The notes under the pieces are model-generated. The model saw only the letters and a program-made list of their open reading frames with translations, was not told the DNA's origin and made no database searches. Of a stretch of 64,000 nucleotides of DNA, positions 55,469 through 63,967 are shown piece by piece (position 1 is the first letter of the stretch; the number at the start of each line of letters is the position of its first letter). Origin of the DNA: Spirosoma profusum (GTDB lineage Bacteria > Bacteroidota > Bacteroidia > Cytophagales > Spirosomataceae); the NCBI RefSeq assembly GCF_014699005.1, contig NZ_JACWZY010000023.1:88643-152642 (forward strand), given 5' to 3'. A program made the position numbers and the translations under genes.

Positions 55469-56407
55469 ATGTTTCTAGAAAAGATCAAATCCAGAGAATC
55501 AGGCGTGCTGCTTTATGGCATCGCTCCGCCCAAATTCGGTAATCAACCCGAACGCGTTGCCGAGATTGCCCAAAAAACAATAGAGCGACTATCCACACTG
55601 GATATGGATGCCCTGGTAGTTTATGATGTCCAGGATGAGTCAGCTCGCACAAAAGAAGAACGGCCATTTCCGTTTATCAATGCACTTGATCCGCTTAGCT
55701 TTGCCGCCAGCTATCTGAGTAATTTACCCGTTCCGAAAATAATCTACCGTCCCGCCGGTAAATTTTCTACCGACGAGCTATCCGCTTGGCTGACAGAGCT
55801 TCATAAACAAAATTTCTACCCCGTTTTTGTCGGCATACCAGCTCCAGGTCTCCCGGTTAAAACCAGCCTCCCGGAAGCTTACAAATTATGGAGCAGGAAT
55901 CAGGATACATCGGTTATTGGAGCTGTAACTATCCCTGAACGACATCAAGTGCTGCAAGATGAGGATGCCAGGATACTGGATAAAATGAACTGCGGGGTAT
56001 CTTATTTTATCTCACAATGCGTTTTCAATCTTGACTACGCCAAGCAAGTTATCGAAGACCTTTACATCAGTTGTAATAAGCTGGTTATAAAACCGCCAAC
56101 CATCATTTTCACGCTTACCGCCTGCGGCTCGGACAAAACGCTCCAGTTTATGGAATGGTTAGGTATTCACGTACCGAATGAGTTGAAAGAGGAGCTGAAA
56201 ACATCGGAGGATATGCTTGAAAAAACGGTGAAGGTATGTCTCGACATTGCCTCAGCGCTGACCACATTCTGTATGGAACGATCTATCCCCTTCGGTTTCA
56301 ATATCGAAAGCGTCGCTATTCGCAAAGCCGAGATTGAAGCTTCGATTTACCTCGCGAATAGAATAGGGCAGATTTTGAAGGATAGTGGGCTACGAGTGGT
56401 ACGTTGA
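55469..56407 (+). CDS. Methylenetetrahydrofolate reductase-like protein
   Basis: The 312-residue protein has the TIM-barrel outline of the MTHFR superfamily: an opening LLYGIAPPKFGNQPERVAEI, then DALVVYDVQDESARTKEERP (the conserved VYDVQDE folate-contact region of this subgroup), ALDPLSFAASYL and a late CGVSYFISQCVFNLDYAKQV, which resembles the AGADFIITQ strand of MetF. It differs strongly from E. coli MetF, so it is a distant member. Next to metE it would supply 5-methyl-THF, the methyl donor. It follows the PTPS gene by 125 bases. The assignment rests on family resemblance plus context. Confidence 0.75.
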   Translation: MFLEKIKSRESGVLLYGIAPPKFGNQPERVAEIAQKTIERLSTLDMDALVVYDVQDESARTKEERPFPFINALDPLSFAASYLSNLPVPKIIYRPAGKFSTDELSAWLTELHKQNFYPVFVGIPAPGLPVKTSLPEAYKLWSRNQDTSVIGAVTIPERHQVLQDEDARILDKMNCGVSYFISQCVFNLDYAKQVIEDLYISCNKLVIKPPTIIFTLTACGSDKTLQFMEWLGIHVPNELKEELKTSEDMLEKTVKVCLDIASALTTFCMERSIPFGFNIESVAIRKAEIEASIYLANRIGQILKDSGLRVVR

Positions 56408-56451
56408 CGCTCAATATACCAGCTGTTTGTGTGCTGAATGTTGCCAGCACT

Positions 56452-56510
56452 ATTAGTTTCCATCAGCCATTAGTGTGACTTTCGATGACTAATGACTGAT
56501 GGAAACTAAT
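56452..56510. terminator. 23-bp hairpin between converging genes
   Basis: Arms 56452-56474 and 56488-56510 pair over 23 bp with one G-T wobble around a 13-nt loop. It separates the MTHFR-like gene from the iron-uptake operon. Confidence 0.75.
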
Positions 56511-56520
56511 AAGCTAATAA

Positions 56521-56712
56521 CTACTTTATTAGTTTCTTACTGCCCTGCGGTTTGAGCCAGAACCGGGCGATCACAAGTAGCGGAATACCGAGCGTAAGCC
56601 AGGATAATACGTCCCAGATATCGTCGCCGACCAGCGCGGAGATAAGTCCGCCAAGACTGATAATGCCTAGTAATAACGGGATAGTCCAGATATGCCAGAA
56701 TCGGTTAATCAT
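56521..56712 (-). CDS. Small two-helix membrane protein of the iron-uptake operon
   Basis: This 63-residue protein has two membrane segments (IWTIPLLLGIISLGGLISAL and VLSWLTLGIPLLVIARF) and a basic C-terminus ending KKLIK. It starts within the last eight bases of the PepSY gene, so translation is probably coupled. Small proteins of this kind often close PepSY/siderophore operons in Bacteroidota. The function is unknown and it may assist the PepSY protein. Confidence 0.8.
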   Translation of the reverse strand: MINRFWHIWTIPLLLGIISLGGLISALVGDDIWDVLSWLTLGIPLLVIARFWLKPQGSKKLIK

Positions 56713-57910
56713 TTTTCTCCCCCTCCTGTAGGCTAAGTGTCAATATTTCAGCATCTTCGACCTGCTGACTGGTCTTAGTCGATTTGCTTTTGTCCATGCG
56801 GGCAATCTGCGCTTTGGTCGCTTTATTTCGGGCAAACCATAGATAGAGACCACTAATCAGCACGACAATCGTAATCATGTCGAACAGCGCCCAGATGATT
56901 TTTAACGGCAGTCCACCATAATCACCAAAATGGAGCGGCTGGGAAATAAAGAGCGTATTAACGTACCACGGCATATCACGCATATCGGTTAGTTTGCCGG
57001 TTTTCGCGTCGATGAGCGCCGGTTTGATTAATCGTTCCGTCAACGGAGTTTTCCCTTTGGCGAAAACAGCGTAGTGGTGTTTGCTCGTGAACGCCGTTCC
57101 CGGATAAGCCACCAGATACGGTTCCATTTCGGGGGCCGCTTTCCGTGCTACGTCGAAAGCAGCATCCAGTGAACTGAGTTTGCCGGTCAACGGAGCGGCA
57201 TTTTTGTAGGGAGCTGTCATCTCAGACAGTTGGTCCAGTTGCCATAACCCAAGCACTACCTCCGACAACGTATTGATTACTCCCGTAAACCCAACAACCG
57301 TGGCCCATGCGATGGTCACTACGCCCAACAGATTGTGTAAATCAAGCCATTTCAACCGGGTCGATTTTTCGGAACGTACCATCCCGAAATCAAACCGTTT
57401 CATAATCGGGCCGTAGAGCATCAGTCCCGAAATAATGGCCAGCACGAACAGTATACCCATTAATCCCAGAAATAGCTTGCCCCCGATACCCATAAACATA
57501 TCGGTATGCAATTGAAGCATGGTATACATAAACCCTTCCTGAATGTTCGGCGCTTCCAAAACGTTGGCGGTACGTTCGTCAAGTACGACTAGTTTGAAGT
57601 TACCGGGCGGAGCCATCAACGAATCCGACAAACTTAACGAAACGGTATTCGGCTGATGATCATCCCAATACAGAAAACGAATCACTTTGTCAGGATTCAG
57701 CTTCAAACCCGTTTCAACTAGTTGGTCTAAACTAGCTTTGGGCGTGTTTGCGGGCATTTCCGGCGCTAGTTTGGGGTCCAGACTTTCAAATTCTTCATGA
57801 AAAATCAGCGGTAAACCTGTCAGACATAGCATCAACAGAAAAGCCGTGCAAATTAGACTCGTCCATTTGTGAATGTTAAACCAGGTTTTTACCTGTTTGG
57901 TCGTGCTCAT
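56705..57910 (-). CDS. PepSY-associated membrane protein (siderophore operon)
   Basis: This 401-residue inner-membrane protein has four hydrophobic segments. The first is near residues 14-35 (HKWTSLICTAFLLMLCLTGL), then there is a periplasmic PepSY-type domain, paired helices near 145-165 (GLMGILFVLAIISGLMLYG) and 195-215, and a last helix near 350-370. The motif LRWLDLHNLLGVVTIAWA-like sequence (here beginning LKWLDLHNLLG) is typical. It carries conserved His residues and may act as a membrane ferric-siderophore reductase. The last 30 residues are charged. It is third in a four-gene operon with a TonB receptor and DUF4374 lipoprotein. Confidence 0.88.
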   Translation of the reverse strand: MSTTKQVKTWFNIHKWTSLICTAFLLMLCLTGLPLIFHEEFESLDPKLAPEMPANTPKASLDQLVETGLKLNPDKVIRFLYWDDHQPNTVSLSLSDSLMAPPGNFKLVVLDERTANVLEAPNIQEGFMYTMLQLHTDMFMGIGGKLFLGLMGILFVLAIISGLMLYGPIMKRFDFGMVRSEKSTRLKWLDLHNLLGVVTIAWATVVGFTGVINTLSEVVLGLWQLDQLSEMTAPYKNAAPLTGKLSSLDAAFDVARKAAPEMEPYLVAYPGTAFTSKHHYAVFAKGKTPLTERLIKPALIDAKTGKLTDMRDMPWYVNTLFISQPLHFGDYGGLPLKIIWALFDMITIVVLISGLYLWFARNKATKAQIARMDKSKSTKTSQQVEDAEILTLSLQEGEKND

Positions 57911-57950
57911 AATAAGTTCGTTTAGAGCGGTTTCACTACGGGCAGAATCA

Positions 57951-59156
57951 TTATTGCAACTTCACGAGCCCCCAGATGCTGCCATCGTGTGCTACGTTGA
58001 ATACCTGTGTGGCTTTGGTGCCATCCAGTACGTAATAGCCATCAATTTTCTGGCTCGGATTGCGTACCCAGAAATAGATTTTACCATCGATTTCGGTGAT
58101 TGAATAATCGTTGGCATACGCGAAATCGTGTTGCGGCATCCCCTCGATTTTCGTTTTTTGGCCGGTAGCCATATCGATCACGTAATAGTCGAAAATTGGG
58201 CTCTGTAGATTTGAAAAGTTGGCTGCCAGGGGTTCGGATGGTAGTTCAATGTACATCTTGCCATTTTTCACAAACGCGGTCACAATCGATGCACCTTTTG
58301 CTAAATCATTGGCTTTCAGAATCCACGTACGGTCGAAATCCGTCTCGCCTTTCTTGATACGTAGCACCGACGAGTTGTCGAAACCTGTTCCTAGCGACGT
58401 ACTATAGAGATACAACGCACCATCATCGCCGATGCTCCACATCTTATTGCCCGACGATCCCCAACCGACGCTTTTCAATCCGTCGTATTTGATGGTTTTG
58501 TCCAGTTTATCGGTAGCCATATCGATCACGGCAAACTCGATGTAGTTGTAAAGATCATCGCCATAGCCTTGCGCCGTTTTCGTGCCGTACGTAATACCCG
58601 CATACAGTTTTCCTTCTTTAGCCGCCAGCGTATGCTTGCCAATCACCTGATAGTCAACACCTGCTTTCTGAAGTGACGACAGATCGATTTCGCCGGTCCG
58701 CTGCATGGTAGTCGGGTTGAATTTTTGCAGTTTTAGCGTGCCACGGGTTTCGTCGAGATAATAACCGCTGGTTTCACTCACCACCAAAAATTGCGTCGAG
58801 CCAGCAATGAACCCACCATTGACAATACTGCCATCGTCGGCGACCGTATACTTTTGCAATCCGATATCACCAGCCGCATTACTACGGTTAAAGAACCACT
58901 TGCCAAATGCCCGAAACCCAAACGCTTCTTTGATTTGCAGGGCTTTCGACGAGATCGGATTTACCGTTCCAGTCGGCATACCGGTAAACGCGGTGAAATA
59001 ACCCGGCGACGAGAATTTCACTACGTCGGTCATCAGGACGAATTTGGCGTCGGCGGTGGGCGTCGGATTCGGGTTATTGGTGTTGTCTTTGCTACACCCG
59101 GCAATCAGGGCGATGGTCAGACAGACAAAGGCAAACTTGGAAATAATCGTTTTCAT
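57951..59156 (-). CDS. DUF4374 domain lipoprotein
   Basis: This 401-residue lipoprotein (lipobox LIAGC) has a Thr/Pro/Asn-rich linker and then a beta-propeller-like domain of the DUF4374 family (FVLMTDVVKFSSPGYFTAF at the start and YVLDGTKATQVFNVAHDGS at the end). Such proteins regularly follow siderophore TonB receptors in Bacteroidota and may bind the ligand at the cell surface. It begins 12 bases after the receptor gene, indicating co-transcription. Confidence 0.88.
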   Translation of the reverse strand: MKTIISKFAFVCLTIALIAGCSKDNTNNPNPTPTADAKFVLMTDVVKFSSPGYFTAFTGMPTGTVNPISSKALQIKEAFGFRAFGKWFFNRSNAAGDIGLQKYTVADDGSIVNGGFIAGSTQFLVVSETSGYYLDETRGTLKLQKFNPTTMQRTGEIDLSSLQKAGVDYQVIGKHTLAAKEGKLYAGITYGTKTAQGYGDDLYNYIEFAVIDMATDKLDKTIKYDGLKSVGWGSSGNKMWSIGDDGALYLYSTSLGTGFDNSSVLRIKKGETDFDRTWILKANDLAKGASIVTAFVKNGKMYIELPSEPLAANFSNLQSPIFDYYVIDMATGQKTKIEGMPQHDFAYANDYSITEIDGKIYFWVRNPSQKIDGYYVLDGTKATQVFNVAHDGSIWGLVKLQ

Positions 59157-59168
59157 GGGTAATTCAAT

Positions 59169-61556
59169 TTATTGGAGGATGTAATTCAATTTCAGGTGTA
59201 AGCTTCGGCCCGCATTCTGGATCCGGAAATTGTCGTAAACAGGCGTATTGAGCAGATTTTTGACTTGTAGGCCAATCGCAAATCGGGTGTTGATTGGGTT
59301 ATAGGTAAACCCGATCGTATGCAGGGCCTGATTGGGAATGATGTTCGGCGCATCGAATTGGGCACGCCCCCAAAGCCCCAGAAAACCAGTCGGTTCCTGC
59401 GCTTTGGGTATGTAATCCAGATAATATTCCCGGACAAACATGTAGTAGTAATACAGATGCAGTTTGTCGCGCGAGGAGAGGATGTGGCTACGGGTGCCGC
59501 TCAGGCCCAGATTGGCGAAGAAATATGGTGTGTTACGTAATCGCGAGCCTTCGGCAATGCGGTTGCCCGTGTTGAACAGTCGAAAATCCTGATACGTAAA
59601 ATTGCCATTTGCCCGCAGCCATTTCCAGAGAAACACCGTTACGTCCGACTCAACGCCCAGACCACGCACGCTCGTTACGTTCTGGTTCTGACTGAAGAGA
59701 AAGTCGACCGGAACGCGCAAAATCATGTCCTTCGTTACGCGATAGAACGTATTAACTTCGAGGCTGTAGCGTTCAAATTTCTCGGTACGAAAACCCAGGT
59801 TGACGTTGGTGCTACGTTCGGGAAGAAGCGCGAAATTGGACCGGTTAAAATTGCCATCGCCAAACATTTCGTCCTGTTCGGGCAGCCGCGTGGCGAATTC
59901 GGCAGAAGCCCGGACAAACGATGAAGGTGTCAGCGAAAACTTAAGCGCTTCGGCCACGCCCCAACGATTAGTCGATGCGGCACGCGGCTCTTCAGTACCG
60001 TAGTAATCAGCATCAATGGCTTGGGTATCATAATGATAGAACTTAACAATCAGGTTGTTAACCATCCGCTCATTAGCCAAATCTGACGTTAGTCCAAGCG
60101 CAGCAACGGCTTTGTAATAGTTCGCTTTTACAGTCAATACGTCACGCCCCGAATCCCGGAACGTAACGCCCAGCGGGTCACGCCCCAGTCGACTCATATT
60201 CGCCGACACTACGTTCAGTTCCAGTTTGTGCCGGTCGTTGACCGACCAGGCGAGGTTCGTGCGTGAGGTGAAATACGTGAAATCAAGCGACGACAACGTA
60301 CCACGTACGATAGCCTCACCCGTCCGCGATGGACTCGGAATGAAATTGCCGTACCAGTCATACGTACCTTTCGCCGTATCGGTCTGCGTTACGCGAATTG
60401 TACTCGTGGTCAGAAACTGGTCGATACTGAGCTTGTCGAATGCCTTCCGGTAACGTAGCGTCGGAATTATGGAATACTGACGGCTAACCGACGCCCCAAA
60501 CGGCTGCGACATGGTAGCTCCGTATTGATTTTGCCGGTCGATGTCGAAGCCCGTCACGCCAATTCGTAGTTCATCGGCCCAGCGCGTGTTGGTGATTCCA
60601 CCGTAGAGTTCGGCGTAATAATTCGTAAACCGGTTGTGAAACAGACGTACCGTGGCGGGTCGCTGCGTGGCCGTTTCCCGATCCGTTACGTTGACCGTTA
60701 CGTCGTAATTATTATCGGAACGATTGAGAAACGCGTCCGCTCCGACGAAAAATTTCAGGGTTGTGTCTGTATAAAGCGCATTCAGCGATAGGCGATGGGT
60801 ATTGAATGAGCCAATCTCATAAGACGCTTCGGCATAGCGATAGAGCGATTTTTTAGTGATCAGATTCACCGCGCCCCCTAGTGCATCAGCTCCTAAACCC
60901 GTGGGTAATACGCCTTTATAGACCTCTACCCGTTCAAGCATGTTGACCGGAACAAGCGCAATGTTGTAGCCCGCCCCAAGGTAATCCATCGGAATACCAT
61001 CTTTAAAATTCTTGATGGCCCGTCCCTGAAATCCGTTCATCATCAGCCCCGCATCGGAACCTAATCCACCCGTTTGCCGAATACGAATGCCCGCCGAACG
61101 ATTCATCAGCTCAACCAACGTAGCGGGTTGCTCCTGCACGGCTTTGGTATTAATAACTTCGGCTTTAATGGGTTGCAGTTTCGCCTGTTGCGTTTCGGTT
61201 TTGCCAACTACCTGCACTTCCGAAAGCTGGCTGGCGTCTTCCTGTAGCGTCAGATTGAAATCAACAATCGACTGATTACGAGGACGTACTATCTGTATCA
61301 GTGTTTTGTAACCAAGGTGCGTTACCTGAATATGATACGTTCCTTTTGGAATCGCTGCGAATTCGAAGCGACCTTCGCCATTAGCCGTTGTATATTTCTT
61401 AAATTCTGTCAGACTAATCGTAGCGCCGGGTAAGCTGCTCCCTTTGCTATCTTTTACAGTCCCTGTCAACGTCCACGACTCTGATTGTGACCAGACATTC
61501 AGCGAGATAAGAAAGGCCGAAAGGAATAGCATTCCTTTGCTCATTCGTTTATACAT
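59169..61556 (-). CDS. TonB-dependent siderophore-type receptor
   Basis: This 795-residue outer-membrane receptor has a signal peptide (MLFLSAFLISLNVWSQ), a CarboxypepD_reg-like domain (GTVKDSKGSSLPGATISLTE), a TonB/plug region (LSEVQVVGKTETQQ; IRIRQTGGLGSDAGLMMNGF; GLGADALGGAVNLITKK) and a barrel ending in SLHLKLNYILQ. Downstream DUF4374 and PepSY genes and the upstream AraC regulator define an iron-siderophore uptake unit. The siderophore is unknown. Confidence 0.93.
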   Translation of the reverse strand: MYKRMSKGMLFLSAFLISLNVWSQSESWTLTGTVKDSKGSSLPGATISLTEFKKYTTANGEGRFEFAAIPKGTYHIQVTHLGYKTLIQIVRPRNQSIVDFNLTLQEDASQLSEVQVVGKTETQQAKLQPIKAEVINTKAVQEQPATLVELMNRSAGIRIRQTGGLGSDAGLMMNGFQGRAIKNFKDGIPMDYLGAGYNIALVPVNMLERVEVYKGVLPTGLGADALGGAVNLITKKSLYRYAEASYEIGSFNTHRLSLNALYTDTTLKFFVGADAFLNRSDNNYDVTVNVTDRETATQRPATVRLFHNRFTNYYAELYGGITNTRWADELRIGVTGFDIDRQNQYGATMSQPFGASVSRQYSIIPTLRYRKAFDKLSIDQFLTTSTIRVTQTDTAKGTYDWYGNFIPSPSRTGEAIVRGTLSSLDFTYFTSRTNLAWSVNDRHKLELNVVSANMSRLGRDPLGVTFRDSGRDVLTVKANYYKAVAALGLTSDLANERMVNNLIVKFYHYDTQAIDADYYGTEEPRAASTNRWGVAEALKFSLTPSSFVRASAEFATRLPEQDEMFGDGNFNRSNFALLPERSTNVNLGFRTEKFERYSLEVNTFYRVTKDMILRVPVDFLFSQNQNVTSVRGLGVESDVTVFLWKWLRANGNFTYQDFRLFNTGNRIAEGSRLRNTPYFFANLGLSGTRSHILSSRDKLHLYYYYMFVREYYLDYIPKAQEPTGFLGLWGRAQFDAPNIIPNQALHTIGFTYNPINTRFAIGLQVKNLLNTPVYDNFRIQNAGRSLHLKLNYILQ

Positions 61557-61560
61557 TTGC

Positions 61561-61583
61561 TTATTAAGACCAATTCTTAATAA
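61561..61583. promoter_or_regulatory. Palindromic operator (TTATTAAGA-N5-TCTTAATAA)
   Basis: Perfect 9-bp inverted repeats with a 5-bp spacer lie 5 bases downstream of the receptor operon -7 element, where they would cover the transcription start. The position suits a repressor, most simply an iron-responsive Fur- or DtxR-type protein (inference). Confidence 0.62.
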
Positions 61584-61587
61584 CTTA

Positions 61588-61595
61588 CAAAAGTA
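61588..61595 (-). promoter_or_regulatory. -7 element of the siderophore receptor operon (TACTTTTG)
   Basis: On the minus strand TACTTTTG matches TAnnTTTG, 32 bases before the receptor start. No convincing -33 element is seen. Confidence 0.55.
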
Positions 61596-61660
61596 CAGGC
61601 AACTGAAAGAGTCGGAGTAACGCGATAAACAATATTAATGCCGCGATAAGCAGCCTTTTT

Positions 61661-62653
61661 ATGAAAATAGTATTTAGCTCAGATGCTATACAGGAACATA
61701 ACCACGTTCGAGAGTACACCGAAGGCTATCGGGTAGGCAATGCCATTGGTCTTCGCGAAGTAAAATCGGAGTTTGCGTTTGATGGTCTCTATTCAAAATC
61801 GCATCGGATTTATATCGATGGCGTAATGGCTAGTTTCTTTCAGGTTAGACATGATTATGCCTTCACCTACAACATAGAAAGCGATTTTCCATATCTGCAA
61901 ATGCATTTTGAGCTGACAACACAGGGATGTTTATATCAGCCCAAAGGACGTTTCGAGCCTGATACGGTCATTTCGCAGGGGCAACATTCGCTGCTATTTT
62001 ACCCCGCTCTTAAAGGGCCACTAACGTATCAGAAAACGTCTAATGCATCAAGCGTCGAAATTGAATTATCGCTGGATTTTCTTCGCAGGCTGTTTAATAA
62101 TGATCTGGAACAACTGGGTCGATTTGGCTACTTAATCGAGAAAGCGCAACCGGCTCTATTGGGTAATAAGAGTTACCCGGTAACCTTCCGTATGTCGCAA
62201 ATAATTTTCGATATTAAGAATTGCCAGTATGTTGGTTCGCTAAAAAAGATGCTCGTTGAAGCCAAAATCATTGAACTATTGACGCTTCAGATTAGTCAGA
62301 TTCAGACATTAGAGACGGAAAGTCGGCCAATTTTAAAGAAGCAAGCACAGGATAAACTTCATGAAGTAAGAGCCTTGCTGCTAGCCAACCTGGATGCGCC
62401 TTATTCCATTGAGACGCTGGCGAAAACGGTGGGGATCAATCGAACGAAATTACAGGAAGATTTTAAGCAACTTTTTGGGACTACGATCTTCGGCTACATC
62501 TCCGATCAGCGGATGGAACACGCCCGCGAGCTCATTCTCAGCGGCCAGTATGAAACTCTTGCCGAAATATCTGCTCTGATTGGCTACAAAAATCCCCAGC
62601 ACTTTACAGCGGCCTTTAAAAAGAAGTTCGGCTATTTACCCAAGAATTGCTGA
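61661..62653 (+). CDS. AraC family transcriptional regulator (siderophore type)
   Basis: This 330-residue regulator has a non-conserved N-terminal sensor domain of about 220 residues and a C-terminal AraC double helix-turn-helix (LDAPYSIETLAKTVGINRTK, then FGYISDQRMEHARELILSGQ and IGYKNPQHFTAAFKKKFGYL). It resembles PchR-type regulators, which bind ferric siderophores and activate receptor genes. It diverges from the TonB receptor operon over a 104-base gap with a palindrome, so it most likely controls that operon. Confidence 0.9.
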   Translation: MKIVFSSDAIQEHNHVREYTEGYRVGNAIGLREVKSEFAFDGLYSKSHRIYIDGVMASFFQVRHDYAFTYNIESDFPYLQMHFELTTQGCLYQPKGRFEPDTVISQGQHSLLFYPALKGPLTYQKTSNASSVEIELSLDFLRRLFNNDLEQLGRFGYLIEKAQPALLGNKSYPVTFRMSQIIFDIKNCQYVGSLKKMLVEAKIIELLTLQISQIQTLETESRPILKKQAQDKLHEVRALLLANLDAPYSIETLAKTVGINRTKLQEDFKQLFGTTIFGYISDQRMEHARELILSGQYETLAEISALIGYKNPQHFTAAFKKKFGYLPKNC

Positions 62654-62909
62654 GCAGGCAATGCAAAGCTATACTACCCTTATAATCAGTATTTTATCGC
62701 CTATCTACAATTACTACCTACCTGGAAATCGCCTTTGTGACCGTTGAAAGAAAAAGCTCTATCATGAAACAGGACTTTTAAGTAATTGAATCGAGTGGAA
62801 GCCGACTTATTAACTAGTCTGGGAGTAGATGCGGCATGATTATCAGATGGTTATGGTTACTGTCGGCACGGTGCTACGTCCGTCAGATGGGCGAGCGGCT
62901 GTGGACGTG
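62654..62909. other. Gene-poor stretch after AraC regulator
   Basis: No supported gene is seen. The final part (about 62850-62909) is in frame with the transposase remnant that follows and may be a further eroded piece of it. Confidence 0.4.
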
Positions 62910-63026
62910 ACTTGGAGCAATGGGCAAACGGAAGAACGAGTGACCCGACTGAAGCTCATTAAGCAGCAGATGTATGGATGAGCCAAGTTGAATGTACTGC
63001 GACAACGAGTGCTTTACCGGTTTTGA
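62910..63026 (+). pseudogene. Remnant of an ISL3-type transposase (C-terminus)
   Basis: Translation from 62910 gives TWSNGQTEERVTRLKLIKQQ followed by MYG, a stop codon, then AKLNVLRQRVLYRF and a second stop. This matches the C-terminal WSNGxTExxVNRLKxIKRQMYGRAxxxLLRxRV motif of ISL3-family DDE transposases, with an Arg codon (CGA-type) turned into TGA. The N-terminal catalytic part is missing and I see no terminal inverted repeats, so this is an old, inactive fragment. The rest of the gap to 63252 shows only AT-rich sequence. Confidence 0.78.
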
Positions 63027-63252
63027 GTCACATTAAATGCGTAAGAGCCAGAAATTGGGGGAGCTCATCGTGTTATTGTTAAATTACCTCCTTTTTACTT
63101 ATATACCCTCTTCTGCTTTACTATTTAAATTTTAGTAACCGAATTAAGCTATTGATACTACTATTTGATGTTGAATGAACCTTAATAGTATAATTGATAA
63201 TGCATAGTCTTTAGTCGATTGTATATTCTATATCCACATAAATACTGGCTTT

Positions 63253-63936
63253 ATGCTTGACACACTTAAGTCCTTTTTTGAATCTGTAAAAGATTTTTTA
63301 CTCTCACATTATCCAGGAATTGTTTTCGGAATTCTCTTCCTTGTTGTCTTACGTATACTTATCAGATTATTTGTAACATATAAAGAGGAAACAATAACAT
63401 TGCCCTCAGGCGATCAAAAAATAGTCATTCGAAAGACAAAAACATTCGAATGGTTAAGTAATATATTTGGCTTTTGGAAAAAATATTTACCTGCTGAATT
63501 TCGTTTATTCCTTGAAAAATACGATACAATTACGAAAGAAAATAATTCAGAGGATGACGATATTATTACGCCATATCCGAGGCTAATGTTAGGCATCTAT
63601 TTCCTCATTATAATTGTAATCTTTTTCGCTATCTTACGATATTGTTTTTTCTGGATTCCAGAGGCATTTGGTGGTCATGAATCACGCATGCGCGTTTTAA
63701 CCGAGCATATTGATGTAGCAGGGCTCATAAATGGTATACTAGGATTACTGGCCGCTATTATGATTGCCAGAATTGTAGAAGCTGAAAACAAAAAGAATAA
63801 AGACAAAGTAGAAAAGACAACGCAAAATATTCAGACAGCAACCGATAAAATAGAGATATTAACGGGTAAACTTTCTACTAGTGTTAGCGATATCATTGCT
63901 AATTTTACCGCCTTAAAACCTTCTATTGATCCGTGA
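63253..63936 (+). CDS. Membrane protein with C-terminal coiled coil, unknown function
   Basis: This 227-residue protein is not recognised. It has a membrane helix at about residues 20-40 (YPGIVFGILFLVVLRILIRL), a charged cytoplasmic loop with an acidic cluster (ENNSEDDD), a second helix at about 112-132 (GIYFLIIIVIFFAILRYCFF), and a third at about 155-170 (GLINGILGLLAAIMIARI). A Lys/Glu-rich coiled coil (EAENKKNKDKVEKTTQNIQT) follows. Its base composition is markedly more AT-rich than the neighbours and TACGT words are rare, so it may be acquired. A further gene begins 31 bases downstream, perhaps a partner. Confidence 0.7.
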   Translation: MLDTLKSFFESVKDFLLSHYPGIVFGILFLVVLRILIRLFVTYKEETITLPSGDQKIVIRKTKTFEWLSNIFGFWKKYLPAEFRLFLEKYDTITKENNSEDDDIITPYPRLMLGIYFLIIIVIFFAILRYCFFWIPEAFGGHESRMRVLTEHIDVAGLINGILGLLAAIMIARIVEAENKKNKDKVEKTTQNIQTATDKIEILTGKLSTSVSDIIANFTALKPSIDP

Positions 63937-63946
63937 GTTAATTTGT

Positions 63947-63967
63947 AAAGAAGGCAACTTCTTTTTT
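63947..63967 (+). terminator. Short hairpin with T-run between the last two genes
   Basis: AAAGAAG (63947-63953) pairs with CTTCTTT (63958-63964) around a GCAA loop, and Ts continue to 63967. It would be a weak terminator right before the next ATG, so it may instead attenuate. Confidence 0.4.
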
